Shown here: piece by piece, positions 1 to 11,975 of the stretch
Position numbering within the stretch: the stretch's first letter is position 1
Layout: the number at the start of each line of letters is the position of its first letter
Made by a program: the position numbers and the translations under genes
Source: Balaenoptera acutorostrata
Lineage: Eukaryota; Chordata; Mammalia; Artiodactyla; Balaenopteridae
Assembly: GCF_949987535.1 (NCBI RefSeq)
Contig: NC_080070.1
Location: 8,304,016 to 8,368,015, forward strand
Direction: 5' to 3'
Length of the DNA stretch: 64,000 nucleotides
The notes under the pieces: generated by a model
The model's database searches: none
What the model saw: the letters and a program-made list of their open reading frames with translations, nothing else
What the model was told of the DNA's origin: nothing

Positions 1-1960
1 CAGCGTGGGATGGAGAACTCCCTTCTCTATGAGAATCTTTTCATCATCTTGTGCATTGATGCTTTGTGTATCTGTTAAATGACCACACCAGCTCATTTCA
101 AATGGGCAAACAAGAGGTACCACTCACTGTGACTTCTCCAGGAAATATCAAATATTCTTGGTCTAGAAAATAAAATAGATCTAAAAGAAGTACAACTATT
201 TAGAAGGAAGCAGAAGAGAGATCAAGAAATGGATTTTTCATTTCCGTATTCTGGGGATAAAAGAGAGACAAAATGTTGAGGTTAGCAGGAAAGAGAAGTG
301 CAGTACAGGGAATATAAATCATTGCTAGAAGGGAAATATAACCTTTCAAGGAGCCAAGTAGGAGATATCTGATGTAAATAAGTTAGGTCTGAGAAGGAGA
401 CCGAAGTGTATAGAATCAAAAGATACTTGATTCAGAAGGCTTTTTACAAAAGAGGGATACAATGGACTTCTATAATCTGTGTGCAGTTACCTCCTTGCAT
501 ATAATTTGTGTCTTTAGTTAACATCACCAACTATGTTTTTGTTGCACTAAAGAATTACCTGCATGAAGGCTGCTACTTATAACCATGATCTATAAGAAAG
601 AAGGGAAAGGCTTATTTCTAGGGCTTCAAAAATAAGAAAGAAAGATCCTAAGATACTTGGATATGGCATCTTTGGCAATGCCATAAGATGCCCCTGAGCG
701 TCCCAGGGGGGAGAGCCTAACCCACCACTGCCCACTCTCTTCTGATCCCAGCATGCTGGGCTTATCCTGTTTTTAACATTCTTGGAATAGGAAATAATAC
801 TCCAGTTGATGCTGGTCAAGCATTGCTGCATATTATCATCACTATTATACAATCTTCCTTTTCCTTCTCCATCTGGAATATTCTTATATTTGGCAGGCTA
901 ATTACTGGCAATCCAAGTTTAGATATCTATTTTAATCGAATACAGCTGAACCTTTAACAACATCAGTACTGGGAGCCAGGCCCACCTTAGTGGTTAATCA
1001 CTGCTATGCACTGCGTTTCTTTGCCATTTGCTGCTTTAGATCCTGCCTGTAGTGTGCCAGTGGTGGCATAAAGCTCCTTTGTATAACCCTGGCTTGTCAT
1101 ACTCATTCATTCAGTTCTAGATGCTGACTTATGCAGTCTAGCAGGTAATTCATCTGCTTCTCCCAGCCCTCAATAAACACTGGTTATTATTTTTCCTTGT
1201 ACATGCAGGAAGTATAGTGTCCAAAAGGATCTCAATTAAGAGCCTAAACTATAATCACTTCATGGTCCCAATGGTTTTGTTGGGCTTGTGGGAATGGTGG
1301 GCCAAGGGGTGGCTTGTTAAGCCGGTATTTGCATGAAGTGGTCAGCAGCCTTCTGAGTCTAAAGGAAGAAGAGAGCTGAAGGGCTAAAGCTTGGCCCTAA
1401 ACAGTGGACCAGGCTTGGGGCAAAAAAGGAATTTTGAACAGAATGAGATGACACTCAGATGGTGCAAGTTACTGCTAAGAAGGATGCAATAAAAACTGAT
1501 GTAGGTGACCTTCTTCAGCTGGAGTGACGGTAAGTGCCTGGGCTGGACCCAGTGGCCTGAGCGTTGGACACCCCACAACTGTCCTAGGAAAGTCCAAGAG
1601 ACATTCAAGCAGCAGCTGGAACAAGAGCAAAGGGCACTGGCAAATGCCACAAGGCAGGTGGAAAGCATATGTTTGCCATCCCGCTTGAGCCAACCATTGG
1701 GAACTCTGAAATAGCTGAAGGGAATCTGATTGTGGCTTAAGGTTCCAAGATCGTTAATTCAGAGGTAACTGGAGAAATGCAATTTGTTATATCATTATTA
1801 AGCTGATGTGGCATGGGGAAATAAAAGCCCAATGGCCAAAGAGGAGAATGACAGGTCTTTAAACACCTGATTTCTACCTGAGTTTTCAGAACCCAGTTTA
1901 ATAAAAACTAGTGTTTTTGTATAGAGTTATGTTCAGTGTGGAATTTAGACATGACATGAT
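1..1960. other. Unique or unclassified intronic sequence
   Basis: No gene or confidently named repeat was seen. The stretch 960-1200 has a degraded LTR-like feel (an AATAAA near 1171) and 1440-1740 is locally GC-richer with short overlapping open frames that match nothing I know. Confidence 0.4.
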
Positions 1961-1961
1961 A

Positions 1962-2085
1962 GCATTGTCTGGGACCTTGTTAGAAATGCAGATTTGCAGG
2001 CTCCACCCAAACCTACTGCAAAAAACCCCTGCATTTGGCAATAGTCCCAGGTGATTCATATGCACAAGACTTTAGGGAACAGGAG
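1962..2085 (+). mobile_element. MER5-like hAT (Charlie group) remnant
   Basis: The order gggaccttgttagaaatgca, then gcaggctccaccc, then caggtgattcatatgcac is the familiar body of MER5A/B, a non-autonomous hAT family. The terminal repeats are not recognisable, so the ends are approximate. Confidence 0.6.
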
Positions 2086-2690
2086 ACAAACTGATGGCTT
2101 CAGAGTTAATTTGGCCAACAGATAAAAATAGCAATTACACCCTCTCTCTTTATTTACAATATATGCCTGACTCCTGTAGGCAACTGAGCTTTAGTTATGG
2201 TAGTATAATTTAGTTCACAACATTTGGAATTTGTATGATAATATTTTAACAAAATTATGTAATATTTTATATTTGTAATAGTCTAGTAAGATTTGTGGCC
2301 CTAGGTTTGTCAATCAACCTATAAAAGGAATTCCACTCCCATGAAGAAAGAAGGGCCTACTACGAAGTCAATGTACCCATTCTCCTCTTAGTTATTTTCA
2401 ATCATAAGGAAATGAATGGATCATAATCATCTGGAGACCTTGATGGCGCTTGATGACCTAAAGATTTGTGAATAGGTGTGAGATTGAAATCTCTGATTTT
2501 AGATCAGAGTGATTCTGATACCACTCCTCCTCTCCAATCTTTAAAAAAATACATAAATAAAACCAAAATAGCATCTACAGAGAAAGTAATTTGTATTTCC
2601 AAAATTAAGCAATACTTGCTGCCTAATATTTACATAGATATCCATTTTTTTGGATTATTATAATTAGTTATACTAAATAATGAAAACAAC
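2086..2690. other. AT-rich intron, nothing recognised
   Basis: No gene or repeat assignment was possible by eye in this stretch. Confidence 0.4.
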
Positions 2691-2800
2691 ACATTTCAGA
2701 CATAGGAATGAACTTCCAGATAATCTAATTCAAACCACTCATTATACAAATAAGGAAACTAAGACCAGAAAGGTGAAGAAACTTTGCTTAGGATCATAGC
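2690..2800 (-). repeat. MIR fragment
   Basis: Reversed MIR core: the run cattatacaaataaggaaact followed by agaaaggtgaagaaactttg and ggatcatagc corresponds to the antisense of the conserved MIR centre. Confidence 0.55.
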
Positions 2801-2984
2801 ATTTATTAATATTTCTTCTTTTTATCTCTTTATATATCAATTTTATTTCTGTTTAATATGTACACAACCCAATGTTTATGGCATTTTAAACTTTGATTTT
2901 AGTAAAACAACTCTACTGATAATTCCAGAATTGCCAAAGCTTAACTTCTTGGTTACCTGAAACTGTACACATAATAATCATTGC

Positions 2985-3185
2985 AATTTTGGACAATGAC
3001 CTAGGAACATCATATTTCTTTGACCATCTCACTTCTCTCTTTCTTTCTTTGACCATCATCTTTCTCAGGATTGCTTTGGCTATTTGGGGTCTTCTGTGCT
3101 TCCATATGAGTTTTAGGGTTATTTTGTCTATTTCTGTGAAAAATACCAATGACTTTCTTGGCATCAGCTTATTCAGAGGGATTCA
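2985..3185 (-). mobile_element. L1 ORF2 fragment
   Basis: On the minus strand this translates to ITLKLIWKHRRPQIAKAILR, the conserved block after the L1 reverse transcriptase domain. Only about 200 bp is recognisable and the reading frame decays quickly afterwards. Confidence 0.75.
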
Positions 3186-3855
3186 AATCAGGATTAAGTA
3201 TAAATAGGACTTACTAGTAGGGGACAGTATAAGGAGTGGTGTCTTCATAGGGTATAGGGGCTACTCTCCGGTCTCTAAGTAGTCAATTCAAGTACGATAA
3301 CACAAGCAATACTGGATGGGTGTTGGTGCCACTCTGGCTTAGAAGCCCCATGATGCACAGGAGCGAATATCTCTTATGACAGACCCGCAGGCACAGCTCT
3401 CATGGGTCTGAGCAGGGGGTGTGCAATTACAAGAATGCTGCAGACTCAGGGAAGCCTCCAAACTATTTCACTCACAGTCCTCCCGAACCAGATGCAGCTT
3501 ACCCATCAGGGCCATTCTTTTTAGCATATAGAATGTGCCTAGAAACCCAGCTGACATTCTACCTTTCTCAGATTTCCAAGAGACTAGAGTTAGAGAGTTA
3601 ACCCCAAATCATTTTTCCATAGAGAAGGAAAAAGAAGGTTTTTGGTTTTTGTTTTTTTAAACCATTACATGTCTACACTGGTATGTAAATCTGCAGACAC
3701 ACTTGAAGAAGGATGCGGTGGGATGACTAATTCCACTGGATATCAAGACTTGACAAAGCTAAAGTAATTAGTAATAATGTTCTAGGAAAAGAAAATAATT
3801 AGAATGATGGAATAGTATAAAAAAGAGAGCTCAGAAACAGACCTACACATTTCTA
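3186..3855. other. Intron, nothing recognised
   Basis: No coding or repeat signal was recognised apart from a short T-rich run near 3640-3660. Confidence 0.4.
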
Positions 3856-4209
3856 GATTGTTTGTGTTCCCCCCAAATACATATATTGAACTTCTAATCT
3901 CCAGTGTGATGGTATTAGGAGGTGGAGCCTTTGGAGATGATTAGGTCCCGAGGGTGGAGCCCTCATGAGTGGGATTAATACTCTTATAAAAGATACCCCT
4001 ATGGAACTCCCTTGCCTTTTCTGCCCTGTGAAGATACAGCAAAAAGACTGCTGTCTATGAATCAGGCAGTAGATCCTCACCAGACACTGAATCTGTCAGC
4101 AACTTGATCTAGACTTCAAAGTGTCCAGAACTGTGAAAAATAAATTCCTACTGTTATAAACCACCCAGTCTACGGTATTCTGTTAAAGCAACCTGAACAG
4201 ACTAAGACA
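3856..4209 (+). mobile_element. ERVL-MaLR LTR (MLT1/MST-like)
   Basis: The LTR opens with tgtgttccccccaaatacat, carries the diagnostic gtgatggtattaggaggtgg and gagggtggagccctcatgag blocks, has a TATA-like cttataaaag near 3984, an AATAAA-like signal near 4140, and closes with acccagtctacggtattctg and gactaagaca. It is an apparent solo LTR; no internal sequence follows it. Confidence 0.75.
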
Positions 4210-4226
4210 GACACTAACTACAATAA

Positions 4227-5600
4227 AAAATATAGAGCTCTATTAAAATCAAGAATTACAAGATGCTATTAAAAGATACCATGAAAAGAGTAAAAAGAAA
4301 GCCACAAAGTGAGAGAAGAAATTTGAAACACACATAACTGAAAAAGGGTGCATACCTAATACACACAAACAATTCCTACAGATTAATGAGAAGAAAGATA
4401 AACATTTCATTGGAAAAATGAGAAAGAGACTGTATCACCTTTGGAAATCCAAGAGACCCATAAACCTATTAAAAGTTGCTCTATCTCATTAGCATCAGGG
4501 AAATGAACATTAAAACCTTGATTAGAGGGGCCTCCCTGGTGGCACAGTGGTTGAGAATCTGCCTGCCAATGCAGGGGACATGGGTTTGATTCCTGGTCCA
4601 GGAAGACCCCACATGCCACAGAGCCACTAAGCTGGTGCACCACAACTACTGAGCCTGTGCTCTAGAGCCTGTGAGCCACAACTGTGGAGCTCACCTGTCA
4701 CAACTACTGAAGCCCGCGCGCCTAGAGCCCATGCTCAACAACAAAGAGAAGCCACCGCAATGAGAAGCCCGCGCACTGCAACGAAGAGTAGCCCCCGCTC
4801 GCCGCAATGAGAGAAAGCCCGCGCGCAGCAACGAAGACCCAACGCAGCCAAAAACAACAACAACGACAACAAAAAACCTCGATTAGATGCCATTACACAA
4901 CTACCAGAATTGCTAAAAGTATTTTTAAAAATTGACATTACCCTGTGATGGTGAGTATGTGGAACAGCAAACTTTAAGTCACTCGTGCAGACATGTAAAT
5001 TGATAAAATTGCTTTAAAAAAGGCTTTTGCATCATCTACTAAAGCTGAAGATTTACAGTCTTTGATCCAGCAATTCTACTTTTAGATAGAATAGATCCAA
5101 GAAAAAACATGCTCGTGTGCATCTGTAGATATGAACAAGAATGTTCATGGTATTATCTGACCAACTCAAAATTGGAAACAACCCTAGTACCCATCAACAG
5201 TTTAAATTGTGGCATATTTATACCATGGAACATTATGACAATGAAATCAACTATGGCTATGTACCATGACATGAATGAATCTGACAAATTTAACGGTGAG
5301 CAAAAGCAATACAGGCAGAAAATCCAGGCAGGATTTCACTTCTATAAAGTAAAGAAACTTGCAAACCAAATTTATGGTATTAGAAGTCAGAATAGCAGAT
5401 ACTTTAAGGAAGGAGGGAGCAGTAGTGGTTCAGAGGGAACCTGAGGGGGACTTCCAGGCTGCCAGTAATATTCCATTTTGTGTTTCTATTTGTGTGATGG
5501 TTTCATGAGTAAGTGCTGTCAGATAAATCATTGAGTTATGCCATGTTTGATCTTGTGTACTTTTCTAGATGTCTTATATATTATAATGGAAAGGCTTTGC
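4227..5600 (+). mobile_element. Old 5'-truncated L1 (ORF2 3' part and 3' UTR)
   Basis: Degraded L1 text runs on the plus strand. It includes gtgatggtgagtatgtggaa, attggaaacaaccctagtac, and the 3'-UTR-like tgtgatggtttcatgagt near 5495. The frame is broken throughout. A CHR SINE sits inside it at 4527-4872, so the L1 is the older of the two. Confidence 0.7.
4527..4872 (+). mobile_element. CHR SINE (tRNA-derived, cetartiodactyl)
   Basis: The head is cctccctggtggcacagtgg and a B-box-like segment is followed by the characteristic cacaactactgaagcccgcg body and a CAA-rich tail. It is flanked by 15-bp target-site duplications at 4512-4526 and 4873-4887 with one mismatch (aaaaccttgattaga / aaaacctcgattaga). 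It is inserted into the older L1. Confidence 0.92.
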
Positions 5601-5830
5601 AAAAATACATTAATAACAGATGTTATGGGACAGATGGAGGTTAGGGGCGAGAGAAAAGCTTTCACTGTATGTGTTTGTATATTTCTTTGGTTCTTGAAAC
5701 AAGTAAATATGTTACTTATTTTTAAAAAGAAATCTGATTTTTGACAAAGATGAAAAAATAGAAGATAAACTAAAATCTCACAGGAAAGCCCTGTGGTCCA
5801 TGGTCATTTCAGGGCCTCGGTACAAGAAAG

Positions 5831-6223
5831 TGTATTAGTTTGCTAGGGCATCCATAACAAAAGACCACTGATGGGGTGGCTTTAACAATAGAAACTTATT
5901 TTTTCACAATTCTGGAGGTCAAAAATCCAAGATCAAAGTGTTAGCAGATTTGGTTTCCTCTGAGGTCTCTCTCCTTGACTTGCAGAAGACCTCCTTCTCA
6001 CTGTGTCCTTACATGGTCTTTCCTCTGTGTCCTAATGTCCTCTTCTTATAAGGGCACCAGTCAGATTGTGTAAGGACCCACCCTAACAGCCTCATTTTAA
6101 CTTAATTACCTCTTTAAAGATCCTATCTCCAAGTACAGTCACACCTGGAGGTACTGGGGGGTTAGGCCTTCAAGGCATGAATCAGTGGTGGGGGGCAGGG
6201 GGTGCAATTCAGCTCATCACAAG
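5831..6223 (-). mobile_element. MLT1-like LTR (ERVL-MaLR), reverse orientation
   Basis: Reads antisense as tgtattagtttgctagggc, then cacaattctggaggtcaaaa, accagtcagattgtgtaagg, and a terminal caattcagctcatcaca. These are the conserved MLT1 blocks in reverse order. No internal sequence is attached, so it looks like a solo LTR. Confidence 0.8.
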
Positions 6224-6314
6224 AAAGGATGTCTGCATGTGCTTCAGCTCGGGAACATTAGCCTTTGGGCAAGGCAAAGGCTCAGCACCATTTGGTTCTC
6301 CTAATGGGCTTCTT

Positions 6315-6437
6315 TTTTTTTTTTTTTTTTTTTTTTAAACATCTTTATTGAAGTATAATTGCTTTACAATGGTGTGTTAGTTTCTGCTTTATAACAAAGT
6401 GAATCAGTTATACATATACATATGTTCCCATATCTCT
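6315..6437 (-). mobile_element. L1 3'-end insertion, strongly 5'-truncated
   Basis: A T-run (the antisense poly-A tail) precedes aacatctttattgaagtata and the reversed cetartiodactyl L1 3' end. It is bounded by perfect 16-bp duplications at 6299-6314 and 6438-6453 (tcctaatgggcttctt), so the whole insertion is only about 120 bp. Confidence 0.93.
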
Positions 6438-6453
6438 TCCTAATGGGCTTCTT

Positions 6454-8500
6454 AAACTAGCAAGATTTCATTCTAGTCTCTGCTGCCAACTCTATCCAGA
6501 TTTAGGAAAAATCCGAGGAGACGTACTTTCCTTTGGATGTTTCCAGAATTTCTATTATGTGTCATAGCCCACTTAAACACAACTCAAAAGAAAACAGATT
6601 CTCTGATGTAGAAGCTTATCTCATTGAGGGCTATTCTTTTTTCACCCCTGCCAGAGAAATAATCCTCTTGAGATACCCTCCAAGAGTCTTTTGGAAAATG
6701 TTATAGAACAATATACCCATGAATACTCATGTATTTTGTGCTTTTTAAAACATGGAAAGTAACCAAATTCTATGTCATAAAATTCAGATTTAATAATGCA
6801 TATTTATTGAGTTATTCAAATATAATTATTATTTTATGGTAGTTGAAAGAACTGGTATATATAAGCAAAGCAATAGCTAAATAGGCTGAGTGGGCTATAA
6901 ATCCTGAATTGTTTTCAATATTTGCAATGTGCAAACCATGATTTCATTTTGCTATGGAATTCTTTCTTGAGGGAAAAGTATTTCACTACGAATAGCTCCT
7001 ATCTTAAATCGTGGTTTGATTACAATTGGTGATTCTTAGGTCAAGTGTGATCACCAGCCGTCTTTGGGGACTTGCTGTGCTGAGGTCAAATCTGTGTATG
7101 GATCCTTTGCTCTCTCATCTGTATCTCAGCTTGCGGGTCCCAGGGTACCAAACTATTTCCATAATAAAACTAAGACATTATTTTCTTTTCACTCTCATTC
7201 TCTTATTAGTGTATAATGGAATTTTCTAGAGGCTACATGGCATGTGATTATAACAGATTAAATATGAGGACCCAGTTGCTTCTATTAAGTCGGACGTTAG
7301 AGATTTGCAAAATCATGAAACAATGCCACTCTTCTCATTAATCGTTTTTTGTTTTGGAAAAATACAGTTCTTTTTTTTTTTTTTTCCATAAACAAAGTGA
7401 TTATTAATTGTTAGTTTAAAATAAATTAATCAATATTTTAAAATGTTTCAGCTTTAATTTCTAATACATTAAATATTGATATAAAAAAACCATATAAATA
7501 AAAGCTTTTTGGGGCCTCAATGTTTACAATTGTAATGAGGTCCTGAGATAAAAAAAAAAAAAGTTTGATAATAATTGCTCCAGAGGAACTAATCTTAATC
7601 CATATACTTGGGTATGCAAGAAATGTCAAATGACATTCATTGTCCCTAAATTGAACTTTGAGAAGCCATTCTGCCATTTCATTAGTGGTGGGAAATTCAG
7701 TACCAGTGGCACAACTCTGTTACCCTCTTTGGATCCACCAAACCAGATGAATAAAATGGGTGTAGCTGTTTTTACAGAGAACCAGGAGGCTGGGTGCAAA
7801 GCAAGAACGACGTGAGAGATCTCTGCTCAGCGGAGGCGTTCTAGAAATCCTCCTTCTACAAGTGGTGAGAGTTTTCAATGACCAACAATGCTGGAAAAGG
7901 CATGTCTTCCCCTTACAGTCACTCTAAAATGTATCAGTAAGAAGAAGCAGAATTTCTCCTGATTCTACCAGAGCTTCTACCTACAGATCAGAAGCTCTCA
8001 TGAACAAGGGGAAACAGTAACAAATATGAAATACGAAATCTAAACTAGGAAAAGTCCACACTGCTGAGCTACTCCAGTGCTTTCTGCTACCATATCCTCC
8101 TGGGCCCTCATTACTTCTGCGTTTCAGGTATATGAGTCCATTGTCTGAATAAGGGACGCATATAGTGATGCCTGTCCTGGGAAGTTATATTTTAGTTGAG
8201 TACGGTGCCTATTCTGAACTTTCCCCAAACAGATGGATTACAAACTGCTATGAAAAAAATTCTGTGCCCAAATTATCTGTGATCATCTGATATGCTGTTG
8301 CTGTTCTATGTAAATATTCAAAGGTGGTTTACAGTATGTAGCTTTTTTCAAACTTTTTTGGATCAAAAACTCATTTTTTCCTGGATCAATTATTAACCTC
8401 TCCCAGTACTACTCTGTGTAGAACAGACTTAACCTAATAAATAAATTTTAACAGGATTTCAGTTATCAGAAACAAAGTAGTGAGTGAGAAATTTTTGCTT
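6454..8500. other. AT-rich intron, nothing recognised
   Basis: No gene or named repeat was identified. Short poly-T and poly-A runs occur near 7370-7385 and 7551-7562. Confidence 0.4.
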
Positions 8501-8508
8501 TCCTAGAT

Positions 8509-8747
8509 CAGTTTTTCAAACCTTTTTACTGTGATTAACAGTAAGAAGTATATTGTTTCATTAGGACTATGCATGCACACAAAACTGAAATGTAACTGAA
8601 ACATAACTGGAACAAAATTTTATAAAATATTTACCCTTACAGAATTTGGTGTACTCTGAATTTTATAATCTAATTCATACTATTTTTAAAAGTATTGGTT
8701 ACTGGCTATTAAAATGATTTCACAGCCCATAACTCTGAAAAACAATG
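8509..8747 (+). mobile_element. hAT-type non-autonomous DNA transposon, 239 bp
   Basis: The element begins cagtttttcaaacc and ends ctctgaaaaacaatg, which are imperfect inverted ends. It is flanked by 8-bp duplications (tcctagat 8501-8508, tcttagat 8748-8755, one mismatch), the length typical of hAT transposases. The interior has cacagcccataactc-type text shared with a second copy at 14604. The subfamily is not assigned. Confidence 0.75.
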
Positions 8748-9340
8748 TCTTAGATGACTCCATCAATGGGTAAAACTAGGCCACTTTAAATCACTCATCA
8801 TTTAGTAGCATGATTTTGAACAAAATGGGGAAAAACATACTTGCTCTGTCTACTTTTAATAGGTGCTTGCTAGAATTAAAGAAAAGAAATTGTATGAAAG
8901 CACTTTAAAAAGTGTGAAGCATTGTATGTATAAGCTATTATTATCAATTAAAACAGTCATTTCATCTGTGATGCATTTCCAAAAATGAGGACTCTATAAA
9001 TAGTCAGATTTAAGATGGGCCTGAAGAAACTAGAAGAAAAACGTAGTGTGAAATTATCTCATCTTCTTTCATTGAAATCACCTCTTCAAGTCGAGTCAAC
9101 TATTTGGTCTTACACGTTTCACTCTGATGCAGCAATGGGGGAATTTTCACCGTATGGATTTTTCCCTCCCCCATCAGTGCTGATCTGAGTGCTGAATGAT
9201 CTTAGGTTTGCCGATCCACCTCCAACCCCCAAGGATGCTCTTCTTCAGGTCTTTGCATCTCTTTGTGTGCAGGACTATCTATCTATTATGATCAGTTTCC
9301 TGTACACAGCAATACAAAATTACAAGAAATAAAAGCTTTT
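8748..9340. other. Intron, nothing recognised
   Basis: No gene or repeat was seen between the hAT element and the CHR SINE. Confidence 0.4.
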
Positions 9341-9371
9341 AAAAGCACATATTGTCTAGGGACTTCCCTGG

Positions 9372-9425
9372 TGGCGCAGTGGATAAGACTCCACACTCCC
9401 AATGCAGGGGGCCTGGGTTCGATCC
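9372..9425 (+). promoter_or_regulatory. RNA polymerase III A and B boxes of the SINE
   Basis: The A box tggcgcagtgg at 9372-9382 and the B box ggttcgatcc at 9416-9425 match the tRNA consensus (TRGYnnAnnnG and GGTTCGAnnCC), with the 33-bp spacing usual for tRNA-derived SINEs. Confidence 0.7.
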
Positions 9426-9454
9426 CTGGTCAGGGAACTAGATCCCACATGCAT

Positions 9455-9715
9455 GCTGCAACTAAGAGCTTGCATGCCACAACTAAGGAGCCTGTGTGCA
9501 GCAACTAAGGAGGCGGCAAGCCACAACTAAGGAGCCCGCGAGCTGCAACTAAGGAGTCCACCTGCCGCATCTAAGAAGCCCACATACTGCAACTAAGGAG
9601 CTGATGAGCCACAACTAAGGAGCCCTGGACCCGTAACTAAGGAGCCTGCCTGCCACAACTATGGAGCCCATGTGCTGCAACTAAGGAGCCCACCTGCTGC
9701 AACTAAGACCTGGTG
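9455..9715 (+). repeat. Minisatellite, about 12 copies of a 23-bp unit
   Basis: Variants of gcaactaaggagcccacctgc recur about every 23 bp. Individual units differ at several positions (ctgcaactaagg, ccacaactaagg, ccgtaactaagg), so the array is not freshly homogenised. Confidence 0.88.
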
Positions 9716-9757
9716 CAACCAAATAAGTAAATATTTTTAAAAAGTACATATTGTCTA

Positions 9758-10169
9758 TAAAAATAATAACCACAAGGTTCATTTTCCACTATGCTGGATG
9801 AGCTATATGATCTTCTTTCTATGTGGATTGTCTATTTTTAAACAATAAATATGCTTTTTTATTAATTAAAATTCATCTTAAAAATACAGTCTTTCCTAAA
9901 GCAAGGTCTCTGTAATGAAAATGATCAATTACTTGCTGTTACCCAATGACACTATTCAAAATTAGAAATGAGCTTGTTATTTCACTATTTACAACTACAA
10001 ACAGGCTCAAAGATTTCATATTGTAGACTAAATTAGATAAATAATAGGGAGAGTGAAAGATAGAAGTAATTAAAAGGAATTTCACAAAACTAATTTCAAA
10101 TATTTAAAACATAAAAAAATGTTCTATGTGCTAATACCTGCTTTTCTGTTTCCCGGGAAACTCAGTTTT
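9758..10169. other. AT-rich intron, nothing recognised
   Basis: No gene or named repeat was identified here. Confidence 0.4.
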
Positions 10170-10459
10170 TTGTTTTTTTTAAATCATATTTAAGAAAACT
10201 TTCCCTACCCCTAAGTTCATATTTTTCTCTTTTAGTTCATAAATCTTTTTTGTTTGCCTTTACATTTGGGTTTTTAATCTACCTGGAATTGATTTTTATG
10301 GTGTGAGGTGAGGACATTTCATTTTTCCCCTATGGACACCTGTATGTCCCACCACAATTTATTTGAAAGATGATCTTTTCATCCTTTTTTCACTGATTTG
10401 TCAGGTCAATATTGTCACAAATTAAGTATTACATATGTATGGGTCTATTTCTGGACTCA

Positions 10460-10460
<1 letters not shown>
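10170..10460 (-). mobile_element. L1 ORF2 fragment
   Basis: Antisense L1 text: tttagttcataaatcttttt, tctacctggaattgattttt and cccaccacaatttatttgaa correspond to the region 3' of the reverse transcriptase domain. It is degraded and ends at a (TG)n run. Confidence 0.65.

Positions 10461-10461
<1 letters not shown>

Positions 10462-10501
<40 letters not shown>
10462..10501 (+). repeat. (GT)20 microsatellite
   Basis: An uninterrupted run of about 20 GT units, likely polymorphic. Confidence 0.95.
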
Positions 10502-10504
<3 letters not shown>

Positions 10505-10629
10505 AAACATATTTTACCAAATGAATTAGAGCTACTTATAATGTGATAATCTTAAAAAGCAATAAAGTGTTCTGAAAACTCTAAAACATAGATGAAATTG
10601 AAGAAGACACAAATAAATGGAAAGATATT

Positions 10630-11028
10630 TTGTGTTCTTGGATTGGAAAAATTAATATTATTAAAATGTCCATACTACCCAAAGCAATTTACAGATTCAA
10701 TGGAATCCCTATCAAAATATCAATGACATTTTCCACAAAAATAGAAAAAATAATCCTAAAATTTGTATGGAACCACAAAAGACCTCAAATAGCTCAAGCA
10801 ATACTGCGTAAGAAAAACAAGGCTGGAGTCATCACGTTTCCTGATTTTAAACTATATTACAATGCTACAGAAATCAAAACAATATGGTATTGGCATACAA
10901 ACAGACACATAGCTCACTGTAACATAATAGACAGCCCAGAAATAAACTCATGCATACATGGTCAATTAATTTTCAACAAAGGAGTCGATAATATGCAATG
11001 GGGAAAGGATAGGCTCTTCAATGACTGA
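10630..11028 (+). pseudogene. L1 ORF2 C-terminal fragment, 132 open codons
   Basis: The longest open piece of the truncated L1. It covers the region immediately after the reverse transcriptase and toward the C-terminal domain ([12 protein letters not shown] near residue 14, [16 protein letters not shown] near residue 44). It has no endonuclease or RT catalytic residues, so it cannot act alone. The sequence continues in another frame after the stop. Confidence 0.85.
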
Positions 11029-11896
11029 ACTTGGTAAAACACCCAGCTGATACATGCGGGTAGCCACAGGTAAAAGAATAAAACTGGACCCCTATCTTAC
11101 ATTATACACAAAAATCAACTAAAAATGGATTAAAGACTTGAACATAAGACCTGGAATCACAAAACTCCTGGAAAAAACACAGAGGGTAAACTTCTGAAAT
11201 GGGTCTTGGCAATGACTTTTTGCTTTTGACACCAAAAGCAAAGGCAACAAAAGCAAAAATAAACACATGGGACTACCTCAAACCAAAAGACTTCTGCCCA
11301 GCAAAGGAAGCCATTAACAAAATGAAAAAGCAGTTTACAGAATGGGAGAAAATATTTGCAAGCCACATATCTGATAAGGAGTTAGTATCCAAAATATAAA
11401 AAGAACTCAGAAAACTCAATAGCAAAAACTCCCAAAACACCCAATTAAAAAAGGGCAAAGAACCTGAATGGACATTTTTCTAAAAAAGATATACAAACGG
11501 TCAAAAAGTACATCAAAAGGTACTCAACATCACTAATCATCAAGGAAATCCAAATCCAAACCACAGTATGATATCACCTCACACCTATTAGAATGGCTGT
11601 CATCAAAAAGACAAGAGAAAACAAGTGCTGGTGAGGATGTGCACTGTTGGTGGGAATGTAAATTGGTTCAGCCACTGTAGAAAATAGTATGAAAGTTCCT
11701 CAAAAAATTAAAACTTGTACTACCACATGACCTAGCAATCCCACTTCTGGGTATAAATCTTAAGGAAATGAAATCATTCTCTTGAAGAGATATCTGCACC
11801 GCATTTTCATTGCAGCATTATCTACAATAGCCAAGACAAGGAAACAACCTAAGTGTCTTTCAACAGATGAATGGATAAAGAAAATATGTTGTAAAT

Positions 11897-11975
11897 ATAT
11901 ATATATAAAATTTATATATATATATAATGGTATACTATTATATATAATATTGTATAAATATATGTATATATGTAA
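11897..11975. repeat. TA-rich microsatellite
   Basis: Alternating TA blocks (atatatatat, tatatatata, tatgtatata) lie inside the L1 3' part. Confidence 0.8.

Larger units (their letters stand above)
9359..9739 (+). mobile_element. CHR SINE with expanded internal minisatellite
   Basis: The tRNA-like head is gacttccctggtggcgcagt. The A box (tggcgcagtgg, 9372-9382) and B box (ggttcgatcc, 9416-9425) both look intact. The body is unusual: instead of a single-copy middle it carries about twelve 23-bp units. The copy is flanked by 18-bp duplications at 9341-9358 and 9740-9757 with one mismatch, so the array lies wholly within the insertion. Confidence 0.93.

Noticed and set aside
1505..1714. Possible small gene in a GC-richer block (text such as QQLEQEQRALANATRQ)
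   Set aside because: Short, no homology I can name, no splice or start context, overlapping frames on the other strand.
6310..6337. Poly-T run considered as a transcription terminator
   Set aside because: It is the antisense poly-A tail of an L1 insertion with perfect target-site duplications.
9455..9715. Regular direct repeats resembling a CRISPR array
   Set aside because: Repeat units vary, there are no unique spacers of constant length, and the whole array sits inside a eukaryotic SINE with target-site duplications.
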